From assembly GCA_020629155.1 (NCBI GenBank), contig JAHDDW010000007.1, forward strand, positions 81,525 through 145,524: DNA of 64,000 nucleotides, written 5' to 3'. Below, piece by piece: positions 24,865 to 34,226 of the stretch. The position numbers and the translations under genes were made by a program. The notes beneath the pieces were generated by a model, which saw only the letters and a list, made by a program, of their open reading frames with translations, was not told where the DNA came from and did not search any database. Numbering within the stretch: the first letter of the stretch is position 1; every line of letters begins with the position of its first letter. The DNA comes from Acidimicrobiales bacterium. GTDB taxonomy: Bacteria > Actinomycetota > Acidimicrobiia > Acidimicrobiales > SZUA-35.

Positions 24865-25503
24865 CTAAGAGCGCTGATAGTCTGCAAGATCGGCGATCGA
24901 AACAAGCAGCAGGTCGTGTGTCTCACAGAATAGTTCAATGTCTGCAAGTCTTGCCATTGTGCCATCATCGTTCACGATCTCGCAGAGAGCGCCGACTTCG
25001 GCTAAGCCAGCAAGCCTAGCCAGATCAACCGCTGCTTCAGTGTGACCTGGACGTTCAAGCACCCCACCTTTACGTGCTCGCAGCGGAAAAACATGGCCAG
25101 GTTTATTGTAGTCTGAGGCCATGGCCGATTCTGCCGCAAGTGAAGCTATTGTCTTCGCACGATCTGAAGCGGAAATACCTGTTGTGGTGCCCTCTCTCAA
25201 ATCTATGGTAACCGTGAATGCTGTCTGAAGCAGCTCAGTGTTCTGTTCAACCATCAAAGGAAGCTCTAATGCGTCAGCCTTTTCTTCAGTTAAAGCGACA
25301 CAGACCACGCCTGAGGTATAGCGGACAAAAAAGGCCATAGCTTCTTCTGTCATATGTTCTGCGGCCATAATCAAATCGCCCTCATTCTCGCGATTTTCGT
25401 CGTCTACAACAACAACAATTTTTCCTTCACCTATAGCATGGATCGCCTCTTCAACAGACGCAAAAATTTCACGCTTCGCAACTTTTTTGGTGAGCACAGA
25501 CAT
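24865..25503 (-). CDS. ribB: 3,4-dihydroxy-2-butanone 4-phosphate synthase
   Basis: A 212-residue RibB that turns ribulose 5-phosphate into the four-carbon unit of riboflavin. Motifs DDENRENEGDLIMAAEH (Mg/substrate-binding acidic loop), YTSGVVCVAL, GTTTGISASDRAKTI, PGHVFPLRARKGGVLERPGHTEAAVDLARLAG and CEIVNDDGTMAR are all intact. The GTP cyclohydrolase II (RibA) domain with which it is often fused is absent. It directly follows ribH (19 bp) and precedes the NIF3-insert-like gene. No FMN riboswitch was seen upstream of the pair. Confidence 0.96.
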   Translation of the reverse strand: MSVLTKKVAKREIFASVEEAIHAIGEGKIVVVVDDENRENEGDLIMAAEHMTEEAMAFFVRYTSGVVCVALTEEKADALELPLMVEQNTELLQTAFTVTIDLREGTTTGISASDRAKTIASLAAESAMASDYNKPGHVFPLRARKGGVLERPGHTEAAVDLARLAGLAEVGALCEIVNDDGTMARLADIELFCETHDLLLVSIADLADYQRS

Positions 25504-25522
25504 AGTTTACGACTCCTTGGCC

Positions 25523-25924
25523 TTATACCAGCATAGTTGCCAATGCTTCAACTGCTGCTTTCGCATATGGCCTAACACGAGACGGTATCTGCTCTGGAGT
25601 AATTCCCGGGCCGAGAATGCCTACCCCAATTGGCTTCATCAAATCCATCTGCAATTGCAGTATCGCCGACGTCACCGACGCCCCCATAACAAGACCATGT
25701 TGGGTTTCACCTTTTTCGATTATTCCTAACGCAAGCGCTCCATCGACCTCATCGCGTTCGAGCACTCGTTTCAGGGCGAGAGGTTTCTCCATCGCTCCAG
25801 GGACCCAAATGACTTCCGCAATCGACAAAGATCTACTCTTTGCCGCTTCATAGGCTTCTTCAAGCATTTCTTCTGCTTCTTGCTTATGGAAACTCCCCAA
25901 CACAACAGCTATTTTCTTTGTCAT
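25523..25924 (-). CDS. ribH: 6,7-dimethyl-8-ribityllumazine synthase (second, divergent copy)
   Basis: A 133-residue lumazine synthase: AVVLGSFHKQEAEEML at the N-terminus, VPGAMEKPLALKRVL, then GIIEKGETQHGLVMGASVTSAILQLQ, with the catalytic His in TQHGLV, and PIGVGILGPG. The EKGETQHG form resembles archaeal-type enzymes and differs clearly from the type-II copy at 3812. Located in an operon with ribB, it is the more likely biosynthetic enzyme. ATG at 25924. Confidence 0.88.
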   Translation of the reverse strand: MTKKIAVVLGSFHKQEAEEMLEEAYEAAKSRSLSIAEVIWVPGAMEKPLALKRVLERDEVDGALALGIIEKGETQHGLVMGASVTSAILQLQMDLMKPIGVGILGPGITPEQIPSRVRPYAKAAVEALATMLV

Positions 25925-26033
25925 TGCCTAATCTTTCTTTCTTCGTAAGCCCCTAGGGGATATCCTTCTATTGTAGGCACTTCCGCTATGCCTGACGTGT
26001 GGGCAATTAGTTCAATAAAGTAGAAAGAAGACG

Positions 26034-27536
26034 TTAGGGAATCTCGGGCAGTTCTTGCGTGATTATTTTTTCATCCCTGCCTGTTACTGACGGCATTTCA
26101 GATGTTTTGATCTGCCTGATAGCAGGTTCGGTTATCTCTTTCGCTGACGCAACTTTCTGTGTTTCTTCTGTCACACGTTTTGTCAGCTCTTTCGCAGCAG
26201 ATTTTTCTTTGCGAGTTTCTCTGGGTTCAACATCACGTTGTATCAAGTCAAGGTTTGGGGTGCGACCTAGCCAATACATACTAGCAATCAGTGCCGCCCC
26301 ACCTAGAATCATAAAATAACCAACCCGTGCTGGCAGCTTCAACACCACAGGCAACAACGCCCCGAGTACCCAAACAAGCTGGAAACGACTCTCGAACTTG
26401 CTGAATGTTCGACCCAAGTTGGCTTGCGGAGCATCACGCTGGATGAGCGCATCAAATGCTTGTTTGCCGAACTGGGCAACCAGTGAAATGGCGAAACCGA
26501 TAACACATGCGGCGATCAGCTCGTTTGTGACAAGCCCAGCCAACGCAGCCAAACCAGCCAAGACAACAAGCGCCAATGCAAGGATTTTTTCTTCTTTCAA
26601 AAACGACCGCAGCATAGGAGAAAAAACTGACCCCAACAAGCCGCCAACGCCGACAGCGGCGATAGCAACACCGAAATGCCACGGCGGATTGCCGCCAGTA
26701 GCAAGAACCAAGCGATCTTCACCAAGCAGCTCTCTGGTAGCGTGACCGAAATCAACGAGAGAGCCTTGCGGGCCAGGGTCGACACCACCTCGAAGCGAAA
26801 ACGCTAGCAGCATTGTCACGAACCCAACGCAGCCACGCAAAAACCCCATAGCAGCCGCACCAAGTCGAATACTTGAACTTTTTAGCTCAGCTTTCTCGGC
26901 TGAATCAGCTGGACGGTCGGCCACTCGAACAGCTGGGATTCGCAGCGCCGCCGCTGTGGCCGCCACATGCACAACCGCTCCAAAGCCAAGCACCCAAGGC
27001 GTACCAGCAAAATCTAGATTGAGCAAAATAACGCCAGGAACACCAGCGGCAGCACCAGCGACAGCCGAAACGATAGAAAGGCGCGAATTATATTTGACCA
27101 GTTGCGTCTCATCGGACGCGGTTGTCGGCACCACGGCAGATTTGGCAACTGAATAGGTTTTACCCATCACCAACATGGTGAATGCCAATGGGAAGAGCAC
27201 AGGCGTTTTGAAGTAAAACACTAACGCAGCCAGACAAATAGCACGGGCCAGTGTTGACCCGACGATCATCCAACGATGCCCACCTTTGAGACGATCCATC
27301 GCGGGGCCAAGTAGCGGTGCAACAAAGGTGAACGGCGCAAGTGTTAGCAGGAGATAAAGGCCAACTTTCCAACGTGCGTCGTTAGGGTCGACATCAAAGA
27401 AAAGCGAGTCAGCCAACGCAATAGTAAGCAGCGCATCACCAGCGACAGATAAGCCATGAGCTCTAGCTAAACGTTTAAAAGGCGACACTTCAAAGGCTTC
27501 AGCGCCGACTTCAGATTTTTCAGAAAAATTACTCAC
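26034..27536 (-). CDS. MFS transporter with charged cytosolic tail
   Basis: A 500-residue major facilitator protein with about twelve helices over residues 35-400. The MFS motif region GPAMDRLKGGHRWMIVG follows helix 2. The N-terminal SPFKRLARAHGLSVAGDALLTIALADSLF resembles MFS_3-type exporters. The last 90 residues are hydrophilic and Lys/Glu-rich (ETRKEKSAAKELTKRV). Substrate unknown. ATG at 27536. Confidence 0.85.
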   Translation of the reverse strand: MSNFSEKSEVGAEAFEVSPFKRLARAHGLSVAGDALLTIALADSLFFDVDPNDARWKVGLYLLLTLAPFTFVAPLLGPAMDRLKGGHRWMIVGSTLARAICLAALVFYFKTPVLFPLAFTMLVMGKTYSVAKSAVVPTTASDETQLVKYNSRLSIVSAVAGAAAGVPGVILLNLDFAGTPWVLGFGAVVHVAATAAALRIPAVRVADRPADSAEKAELKSSSIRLGAAAMGFLRGCVGFVTMLLAFSLRGGVDPGPQGSLVDFGHATRELLGEDRLVLATGGNPPWHFGVAIAAVGVGGLLGSVFSPMLRSFLKEEKILALALVVLAGLAALAGLVTNELIAACVIGFAISLVAQFGKQAFDALIQRDAPQANLGRTFSKFESRFQLVWVLGALLPVVLKLPARVGYFMILGGAALIASMYWLGRTPNLDLIQRDVEPRETRKEKSAAKELTKRVTEETQKVASAKEITEPAIRQIKTSEMPSVTGRDEKIITQELPEIP

Positions 27537-27582
27537 TCTAGTACGATAGCTTACCTGATGTTATGAACCAGCTGCCGTCATC

Positions 27583-27684
27583 TATATTTCGCATTACTCA
27601 CCTGAGGTCGAGGACCAGAACCTAATTAAATAATGTGACAGTCGACCTGTGAATTGACCTTACATTTCTCATTACTCAGCTGAG
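27583..27684. repeat. 24-bp imperfect direct repeats
   Basis: 27583-27606 and 27661-27684 match at 21 of 24 positions (core ATTACTCA.CTGAG). Between them is 54 bp with a small ACAGTCGACCTGT near-palindrome. They sit between the MFS start and the 3' end of vapC; no transposase is nearby. Confidence 0.4.
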
Positions 27685-27694
27685 TATTTTGCGT

Positions 27695-28078
27695 TTACAT
27701 CCTTGCATTAATCGCTTTGCCAAACAGGCCAAAAAGAACTTTGTCAGCAGTAAGCAAACCGAGACCTTCCGCCTCTGCTTGGGCACAAAGCAAGAGGTCA
27801 AATGGATCACTATGGCCTTTTAACGGCCCATAGCTCAGCAGGTGTTCGCAGGAAAGTTCAAGAGAAGACGCCCCAATCTCATCAGCAGCAGCCTTCATTG
27901 TTTTGAACGGATAGCCAAATTTACCTTTTAGATACTTCAGATGAAGCTCCCAAAAACTCACAACAGAAATGCACACCATCGTGTCTGAAGAGACAAGTAG
28001 AGCTCGTGCTTTAGGACCCAAACGATCTGGGTCTTCCAGAACCCAGACAAGTATATGCGAGTCAATCAAAATATTCAT
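27695..28078 (-). CDS. VapC-type PIN-domain ribonuclease toxin
   Basis: A 127-residue PIN toxin: MNILIDSHILVWVLED carries the first catalytic Asp (D6), VSFWELHLK the conserved Glu, and HSDPFDLLLCAQA the further acidic residues. PIN toxins of TA systems cleave RNA when freed from their antitoxin. It overlaps the upstream phd-type antitoxin by 4 bp, so the two are translationally coupled. Confidence 0.93.
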   Translation of the reverse strand: MNILIDSHILVWVLEDPDRLGPKARALLVSSDTMVCISVVSFWELHLKYLKGKFGYPFKTMKAAADEIGASSLELSCEHLLSYGPLKGHSDPFDLLLCAQAEAEGLGLLTADKVLFGLFGKAINARM

Positions 28079-28326
28079 AACACATCGTTAAGCGCATCAT
28101 CGAAGAGCTGGTTCACTTCAGGGTCTGAGGATACCAATGCCTCACTGTCATGTTTCTTCGGTTTGTCTGACCACAATCCAAGTTTAATGCCTTGCTTAGC
28201 TTTATATGGCACAAGCATAACTTCAGGCTTTCCGAAACCGCCTATTACAACTTCTTCACCAGCTTTAACCTGCTTCACAAGCTTAGATAAGTGAGTTTTT
28301 GCTTCGTAAATCGTGAGCACTACCAT
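28075..28326 (-). CDS. Phd/YefM-type antitoxin
   Basis: I chose ATG 28326 (83 residues) because a promoter -10 box ends 6 nt before it; a GTG two codons upstream is the alternative. The N-terminal VVLTIYEAKTHLSKLVKQVKAGEEVVI is the DNA-binding dimer domain; the C-terminal part (SDPEVNQLFDDALNDVL) should cover the toxin. It represses its own promoter through the inverted repeat at 28333-28372 (inferred from position). Confidence 0.92.
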   Translation of the reverse strand: MVVLTIYEAKTHLSKLVKQVKAGEEVVIGGFGKPEVMLVPYKAKQGIKLGLWSDKPKKHDSEALVSSDPEVNQLFDDALNDVL

Positions 28327-28332
28327 AGACAC

Positions 28333-28372
28333 AGAGTACCATCTTGACTTGACCTAGTCAAGATGGTACTCT
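28333..28372 (-). promoter_or_regulatory. Promoter/operator of the phd-vapC operon
   Basis: A perfect 17-bp inverted repeat (28333-28349 with 28356-28372, 6-bp spacer) contains on the minus strand TTGACT (28361-28356), a 17-bp spacer and TACTCT (28338-28333). The ATG begins 6 nt later, so the mRNA should be leaderless and bound antitoxin should block both promoter boxes. Confidence 0.8.
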
Positions 28373-28440
28373 AAATCCAAAATTTCAATTAGGAAGCTGA
28401 GGCATAGACCTGTCCGAGCAGATAGCAATCAAACTAACCT

Positions 28441-29154
28441 CTACAATTCGCATTTGTAGCCGAGGCCTCGGATAGTTACTATCATTTCGGGTTTAGATGG
28501 TTCGCGTTCTATTTTTGATCGCAAGCGTTTAATGTGCACATCCAACGTTTTTGTGTCACCATAATAATTTAGGCCCCAAATTTCATCTATAAGCGTCGAA
28601 CGAGTCAGCACACGGCCAGCATTGCGCATCAATAACTCAAGCAATTCAAACTCTTTGAGCGGCAGTTTCACTTCGACTCCCCTGACAACAACTTTGTGAC
28701 GTTCGACATCTATAGATACATCACCAAGCTCAAGCACAGCAGCCTCGCTTGCATTAACGGTTGCAGCCAATGCGTTGTTTGCTTTGACTTCGCTGCGACG
28801 CATCACTGCACGCATACGAGCTACCAACTCACGTAACCTATACGGCTTTGCCACATAGTCATCAGCACCTAACTCCAGGCCAAGCACGGCATCAAGCTCA
28901 GCAGTTCGAGCAGACACCATAATGATCGGCACCTGTGATGTGCGGCGGATCTCTCGACACACATCGATGCCAGAAAGCTTCGGCAACATCACATCAAGCA
29001 AAACAATATCTGGTGTATGTTCTTTGAAGCGATCCAACGCTACTACCCCGTCACGAGCTACATCGACTGCGAACCCTTCTTTAGAAAGACCTATAGTTAA
29101 CGCGTCGACAAAAGCGCCTTCATCTTCTACCAACAAGACATTTGTTCTCATCAC
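28441..29154 (-). CDS. regX3: Response regulator RegX3 (OmpR/PhoB family)
   Basis: A 237-residue regulator: receiver domain with acidic pocket EDE (10-12), phospho-acceptor D54 in IVLLDVMLPKLSG and the conserved Lys in DDYVAKPYRLREL, then a C-terminal winged helix (PLKEFELLELLMRNAGRVLTR, DVHIKRLRSKIE, VTIRGLGYK). Position next to the Pst genes and SenX3-like kinase identifies it as the phosphate-starvation regulator. The start overlaps the kinase stop by 4 bp. Confidence 0.92.
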   Translation of the reverse strand: MMRTNVLLVEDEGAFVDALTIGLSKEGFAVDVARDGVVALDRFKEHTPDIVLLDVMLPKLSGIDVCREIRRTSQVPIIMVSARTAELDAVLGLELGADDYVAKPYRLRELVARMRAVMRRSEVKANNALAATVNASEAAVLELGDVSIDVERHKVVVRGVEVKLPLKEFELLELLMRNAGRVLTRSTLIDEIWGLNYYGDTKTLDVHIKRLRSKIEREPSKPEMIVTIRGLGYKCEL

Positions 29155-30116
29155 ACCGTCCTTGGAAGAACAATTTTAAAGGTCGTCTCAACTCCTGGCT
29201 CAGACGTTACAGAAATCATACCTTTATGATTAGACACGACATGGCGGACGATAGAAAGCCCTAGTCCAGTGCCGCCTGTCTTACGACTTCGAGCAGCATC
29301 CACACGATAGAACCGCTCAAACACTCGATCAATATCTTCTTCAGGGATACCCACACCAGTATCTGACACCGTCATTTCGACAAGGTCGGCAGCCAGCTCG
29401 CTAGCTTTTACTGCCACTTGTGAACCCGGATCGGAATATTTAACAGCGTTATCAATCAAGTTGATCAAAGCAGAAACAAGCTGTTTTTCATCGCCTTCTA
29501 TTTTTATCCCTGCTGGACAAGCAATAGCAATCTGCACCCTATGTTTCTTTGCTATCTCAACAGTGCTATCAACAGCAAGAGAAAAAAGTTTATGAACATC
29601 CACATCTGCGAAACGCTGCGCTTGCCCAGATTCAAGCCAAGAAAGATGCAAAAGGCCTTCGATGCTGTCGCCCAGACGAAGCGCCTCTTTTAATATTCGA
29701 CGCCCTAAACGCGTATGCGATTCGCTGTCATTTGTTTCATTAATTGCCTCAGCCAAAATTGTGATCGCCCCAACAGGGGTACGCAATTCATGACTTAAAT
29801 TTGCGATAAAATCGCTGCGGACTCTATCAAGCCGACGGGCTTCGGAGACATCTTCGAACAAGAACAGCGCATTGCAATCGCCGAGAGAATAGAGCCGAAT
29901 AGCTATTGTTCGCTCGGGAGGTCCCGGCAAAACCAGCTCACTCTCGGGATAGGAAACACTCGCTAATCGTCGCATCTCGTCAGTTACTAAAGAAACGTCG
30001 ATATGACTGAACAGGTCTGCAGCGAACTGATTGCGATAGTTCTCTTCACCCTGTCTGGTAGTAATAACAACACCATACGGTAAAACGTCTAGAACACTGA
30101 ACAGTTCAGAAGTCAC
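29151..30116 (-). CDS. senX3: Sensor histidine kinase SenX3-like, no membrane segment
   Basis: A 321-residue kinase: a PAS-like N-terminal domain (LPYGVVITTRQG), HisKA with the phospho-acceptor His in FIANLSHELRTPVGAI, N box LINLIDNAVKYSD, and G boxes DTGVGIPEEDIDRVFERFYR and GGTGLGLSIV. Mycobacterial SenX3 has membrane helices before the PAS domain; none is seen here, so sensing would go through cytosolic contacts, possibly with Pst. GTG start at 30116, 26 bp after pstB. Confidence 0.9.
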   Translation of the reverse strand: MTSELFSVLDVLPYGVVITTRQGEENYRNQFAADLFSHIDVSLVTDEMRRLASVSYPESELVLPGPPERTIAIRLYSLGDCNALFLFEDVSEARRLDRVRSDFIANLSHELRTPVGAITILAEAINETNDSESHTRLGRRILKEALRLGDSIEGLLHLSWLESGQAQRFADVDVHKLFSLAVDSTVEIAKKHRVQIAIACPAGIKIEGDEKQLVSALINLIDNAVKYSDPGSQVAVKASELAADLVEMTVSDTGVGIPEEDIDRVFERFYRVDAARSRKTGGTGLGLSIVRHVVSNHKGMISVTSEPGVETTFKIVLPRTV

Positions 30117-30142
30117 AGTGCATAGCTCCGTTAAGGCGATAT

Positions 30143-31021
30143 TTAGCCAAACTTACCTTCAACATAATCGGCTGTTCGTTGATCCTTCGGCGTTGTGAAA
30201 AGAAAGTCAGTTTCATCATATTCGACAAGTAAACCTGTTCGCGTGTCGTCAGCGTTTTGTTCGGCAGTGAAGAACGCGCAGTAATCGCTGACCCTCCGAG
30301 CCTGTTGCATATTGTGTGTCACTATAACGATCGAATAGTCTTTTTTAAGCTCAGCAATCAACTCTTCAATATGGGCTGTCGCGATAGGGTCAAGCGCAGA
30401 ACATGGCTCGTCCATCAATAAAACATCGGGGTTTGTAGCTATTGACCGAGCGATACACAACCGTTGCTGTTGCCCTCCTGAAAGACTGAGGGCCGAGTCA
30501 TTAAGGCGATCTTTCACTTCGTCCCATAGCGCCGCAGAACGCAGAGAACGCTCGACAATTTCTGGGAACTCTTTTTTAGGTGTCCCGATTACTTTAAGGC
30601 CATAGGACACATTATCGGCAATTGATTTTGGGAACGGGTTTGCTTTCTGAAACACCATGCCGATGCGGCGTCTTACCTCAACAGCATCGACTTTCGGTCC
30701 ATAAATATCGGCGCCACGATAAAGCACTTTGCCAGAAATCTGCGCCCCTGCGATTAGATCATTCATACGGTTGATCGTCCGCAGTACAGAAGATTTACCG
30801 CAGCCAGAAGGCCCGATAATACCAGTCACTTTATGGCTACGGATAGGCATTGAAACGCCATGGACAGCGCGCACTTTGCCGTATCGAATCTCTAAATCAT
30901 GTATTTGAATGACAGGGTCTTGTTCGATACGAACGTTGTCGTCGCTCGCCGCTGCGCTCTTTAACGATTCTTCTGTTTCTGACTCTTCGATAGCGGCAAT
31001 TTTTTGTGTTTTAACTTCCAC
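30143..31021 (-). CDS. pstB: Phosphate ABC transporter ATPase PstB
   Basis: A 292-residue ATPase from GTG 31021, which overlaps the pstA stop; a farther upstream start would overlap pstA by more than 100 bp and encode pstA shadow sequence. An acidic N-terminal extension of about 30 residues precedes the usual PstB fold. Walker [11 protein letters not shown]-loop [13 protein letters not shown], signature LSGGQQQR and Walker [13 protein letters not shown] are intact. It powers high-affinity phosphate import with PstA and PstC. Confidence 0.95.
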   Translation of the reverse strand: MEVKTQKIAAIEESETEESLKSAAASDDNVRIEQDPVIQIHDLEIRYGKVRAVHGVSMPIRSHKVTGIIGPSGCGKSSVLRTINRMNDLIAGAQISGKVLYRGADIYGPKVDAVEVRRRIGMVFQKANPFPKSIADNVSYGLKVIGTPKKEFPEIVERSLRSAALWDEVKDRLNDSALSLSGGQQQRLCIARSIATNPDVLLMDEPCSALDPIATAHIEELIAELKKDYSIVIVTHNMQQARRVSDYCAFFTAEQNADDTRTGLLVEYDETDFLFTTPKDQRTADYVEGKFG

Positions 31022-31976
31022 GTTTTTTCTCGAATCTGTTCCGAAGAACAATAGCAACAATAGTAAAACTGAGGACAATACCAAGCAACACCACAATAGC
31101 TGCTGCGCTAAAAGGATGCCACACGTCAAGGCGCGTCGCTGTATCCATCACAAGAACAGGCATAGCCGTGAACTTCTCGCCAACCTGGCTGACATCAAAA
31201 AACCCCGTCCGAGACGAAAACCTTCCTGCCTGAGCGCCCACAACAATAAGCGGTGCGGTTTCACCCAAGGCACGAGCTAACGAAAGAAGCGTGCCAGTGA
31301 AAATACCAGGCGCTGCATAAGGTAAAACATGCGAACGGATCACCTGTGGTTGGCTTGCGCCGACGCCATAGGCCGCCTCACGGATGCTGCTCGGCACAGC
31401 CCGTATCGCTTCAGACGCAGTGATAATAACCACCGGAAGCGACAAAACTGCCAACGTCAAACCGCCAGCAATCATTGTTTGACTTTGGCTAGAGGCGACA
31501 TCGCCGTAAACCCCTTTGAGAAGACCTACAAAAACAGCGAGGCCGAGGATTCCATAGACCACAGAAGGCACCCCCGCTAAGTTGCGGATCACTAAACGAA
31601 TGAAACGAGTTAGCTTCGTATCAGAAGCATATTCTTCCAAATACACCGCAGAGGCAATACCCAAAGGAAACGAGAACCCGACGACAAAAAGACCGATCCA
31701 AAATGTGCCGCGCAAAGCATTAAAAAACCCTGAGAACTCTGGCGCGTCTTGCACCATAGGAAAAGAGAAAAGCTCAGCCAAACGATCAGTTAGAAGAGGG
31801 CGAGCTAACAAAAAAGTGTCGCCCAACAAAACAACAAGCAACAAAACAGGCAGCATACTGCAACCCCATACCACCATAGGGAAAACCTTCGACGGCCAAT
31901 GCAAACCTTTAGACTCAAGACGGTTCGCCACTGATTCATGCGCTTGAGAACCAACAAGAGGGTCGAGAAAAACCAT
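31011..31976 (-). CDS. pstA: Phosphate ABC transporter permease PstA
   Basis: A 321-residue permease with six helices. The ABC permease loop [31 protein letters not shown] and the family stretch [16 protein letters not shown] are clear, as are [13 protein letters not shown] and the [12 protein letters not shown]-terminal region typical of PstA. It lies in the pst operon between pstC and pstB. Confidence 0.95.
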   Translation of the reverse strand: MVFLDPLVGSQAHESVANRLESKGLHWPSKVFPMVVWGCSMLPVLLLVVLLGDTFLLARPLLTDRLAELFSFPMVQDAPEFSGFFNALRGTFWIGLFVVGFSFPLGIASAVYLEEYASDTKLTRFIRLVIRNLAGVPSVVYGILGLAVFVGLLKGVYGDVASSQSQTMIAGGLTLAVLSLPVVIITASEAIRAVPSSIREAAYGVGASQPQVIRSHVLPYAAPGIFTGTLLSLARALGETAPLIVVGAQAGRFSSRTGFFDVSQVGEKFTAMPVLVMDTATRLDVWHPFSAAAIVVLLGIVLSFTIVAIVLRNRFEKKRGS

Positions 31977-32027
31977 TTAGAACACCTGCCTATCTATGAC
32001 TTTTTTTAACATAGGACTCGACATTGG

Positions 32028-33029
32028 CTACAACGCCTGCCTAACTTTTCTCACGAACCTACTAGCAAACATGTTCAGCACTAAGGTGACAATAAACAAT
32101 AACAGACCAACAAAGAAGAGCGATTCGAAAGGAAGGTCAGCTTTCGCATTGTCTGTATGCAGCTGACTTGCGATCGCAGCTGTCATCGTCGACCCGCTAC
32201 TGAGCGGATCAGTCGTAAATTCTGCTTGATTACCTGACGCTCCAGCGGCTAGAAAAACAACCATCGTCTCGCCAATAGCACGAGAAATGCCAATGACTAA
32301 CGCCGCGACAATACCTGAAACAGCTGCTGGAACGATAACCGTAATCGTTGTTGTTATTTTTCTTGCGCCTAACCCAGCAGAGGCTTGCCGCAACGAATCT
32401 GGCACCGCCGAAAGAGCATCTTCAGTCACCGAGGCGATAAGGGGCACAACCAGCAAACCCACGCCGATGCCAGCGGCGAGAAGATTCTGCAGTTCTGCTT
32501 CAGGGAAAATATTTGAAATCACATTCGGGGCTAACCAAGTGAGCGCAAAAAAACCAACAACAACTGACGGCAACCCTGCAAACATTTCCAAAACTGGTTT
32601 AACATATTTACGCACAGAAACGCTGGCATACTCCGACAAATAAATCGCTGCACCAATGCCAATAGGGCCGGCAACCAACGCTGCCACCGCTGTGACAATA
32701 AACGAACCGACCAAAATGGTTTTAAGATCAAACTCTAGCCTTATAGGTGCCCAAGCATCGCCCCACAACCTGCCTAAACCAATCTCCGAGGCAACAACGC
32801 CATTTTGATCATCAGCGTAAGCAATATCAGACTCCGACGGCCAGGCAAGACCGTGAAGAAAATTAAAAGCATTACCTAGCAACGAGGCAACAATAGCAAC
32901 GCTGATGACAACGGCCAGCATAGCAGCAACGAACAAACCATATTTAAGGGCTCGTTCACGCCACAGCCGAGCAGGTGGAGCCGCCAGAAAGTGAGCGTCA
33001 GCTGATTGTATAGGTATATAGCTTCTCAA
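32028..33029 (-). CDS. pstC: Phosphate ABC transporter permease PstC
   Basis: A 333-residue, six-helix permease. GPIGIGAAIYLSEYASVSVRKYVKPVLEM, LAGLPSVVVGFFAL and the EAA loop EDALSAVPDSLRQASAGLGARKITTTITVIVP match PstC; AIGETMVVFLAAG follows. The N-terminal about 25 residues are cytosolic. It lies 27 bp after pstS and about 50 bp before pstA. Confidence 0.95.
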   Translation of the reverse strand: MRSYIPIQSADAHFLAAPPARLWRERALKYGLFVAAMLAVVISVAIVASLLGNAFNFLHGLAWPSESDIAYADDQNGVVASEIGLGRLWGDAWAPIRLEFDLKTILVGSFIVTAVAALVAGPIGIGAAIYLSEYASVSVRKYVKPVLEMFAGLPSVVVGFFALTWLAPNVISNIFPEAELQNLLAAGIGVGLLVVPLIASVTEDALSAVPDSLRQASAGLGARKITTTITVIVPAAVSGIVAALVIGISRAIGETMVVFLAAGASGNQAEFTTDPLSSGSTMTAAIASQLHTDNAKADLPFESLFFVGLLLFIVTLVLNMFASRFVRKVRQAL

Positions 33030-33056
33030 CTGACGCTCCTCTTTTCTTTCAGCACC

Positions 33057-34100
33057 TTACGCTTTTGCATCGCCCCATGCTTTGAGGGTCTCGTCTAGTT
33101 GAGGCTGAGGCAAAGCGATATAGCCAGACTCGCCGAACGCTTTCGTGACAGACTCTTTGTACGCATCGCTGAGATAATAGTCAACGAATGGTACAACCGC
33201 AGGGTTAGATACCATCTTGTCTGTATTTACATAGATGAAAAGTTCACGATTTACAGGGTAGCTTTTATCAGCAATTGTCTCTGAGCTAGGGGCAACACAG
33301 GTGCCACCTGGTTCTTTTGACACTTCAAGGATTTTTACTTTATCTTTGTTTTGGTCGGCGAACGCAAAGCCTACCCACCCCAATGATGAAGGCGAGCCAT
33401 TTATGATTTGGATTATATTGTTGTCATCAGATTGTCCTGGGTAGTCGGTTCGCACAAAGGTTCCATCTTCTCCTTCTTCTTCCTCGCCAATACCTTCGAG
33501 CACGATTTCGACGAAGCTATCGTAGGTTCCAGATTCAGTTCCTGGAGCACCAATGTCGAGGTCTGCATCAGGGTAGGTTAATGCAGAACCTAACTCTTTA
33601 GCCAAGTCGTTAGCATCACTCCATTTGTCGAAGCCTTTACTTTTGCCGCCGAGCAACGCATAGAGGTCTACGAAGCTGAGACAGGAAATAGCTTCGTTCT
33701 CTTGACTTGTCATAACAGTAATGCCATCAAAAGCTACTTTTAACTCGACGTACGGTATGTTTTTCTTTTCACATAGATCGATTTCAGATTGCTTAATTTG
33801 GCGAGACGCATCGGAAATATCGGTTTTTCCTTCGCAAAACTCTTCGAACCCTGTTCCAGTTCCATCGCCTTTGACGTTGATGGCTGTTTTGTCACAGACA
33901 CCTTCATAGAGGCGAGCAGCTTTTGTTGTCACAGGTTCAACAGTTGATGACCCGTTGACGGTAATTGTGCCTTCGACACATCCTTCGGCTGACTCTCCTT
34001 GAATCGCAGAACCACTTTCTGTACTGGAATCGGTCGTACATGCTGCGGCTAGAAATAACGGCACCAGCAGTAACGCAAACAATTTACCCTTTACTGACAT
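33057..34100 (-). CDS. pstS: Phosphate-binding lipoprotein PstS
   Basis: I chose ATG 34100 because AAGGAGAGAA lies directly before it; this gives 347 residues with a lipoprotein signal (LLLVPLFLAAACTT, lipidated Cys in LAAAC). The binding domain shows GSSTVEPVT, GDGTGTGFEEFCEGKTDISDASRQIK and GAPGTESGTYDSFVE, which line the phosphate site in PstS. It is the first gene of the pst operon. I saw no convincing PHO box (11-bp direct repeats) in the short upstream region. Confidence 0.95.
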   Translation of the reverse strand: MSVKGKLFALLLVPLFLAAACTTDSSTESGSAIQGESAEGCVEGTITVNGSSTVEPVTTKAARLYEGVCDKTAINVKGDGTGTGFEEFCEGKTDISDASRQIKQSEIDLCEKKNIPYVELKVAFDGITVMTSQENEAISCLSFVDLYALLGGKSKGFDKWSDANDLAKELGSALTYPDADLDIGAPGTESGTYDSFVEIVLEGIGEEEEGEDGTFVRTDYPGQSDDNNIIQIINGSPSSLGWVGFAFADQNKDKVKILEVSKEPGGTCVAPSSETIADKSYPVNRELFIYVNTDKMVSNPAVVPFVDYYLSDAYKESVTKAFGESGYIALPQPQLDETLKAWGDAKA

Positions 34101-34226
34101 TTCTCTCCTTGAACAGTACAAGCACACCAGGCGTGCACTCATTATTGAGAGAACCCTAGAAGAGCCGACTAAATCGGAAACATCAAAAAAGTAAACACAA
34201 GCTTAATTTTTAGAAAACTCTGATAT

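Noticed and set aside
24865-26033. FMN riboswitch before ribH-ribB
   Set aside because: I looked for the AGGGG...ACCGGCGGT pattern upstream of ribH and found none.
34101-34226. PHO box upstream of pstS (GTTTAC and GTTTCC)
   Set aside because: The two half-sites are 15 bp apart instead of the expected 11, and each matches poorly.
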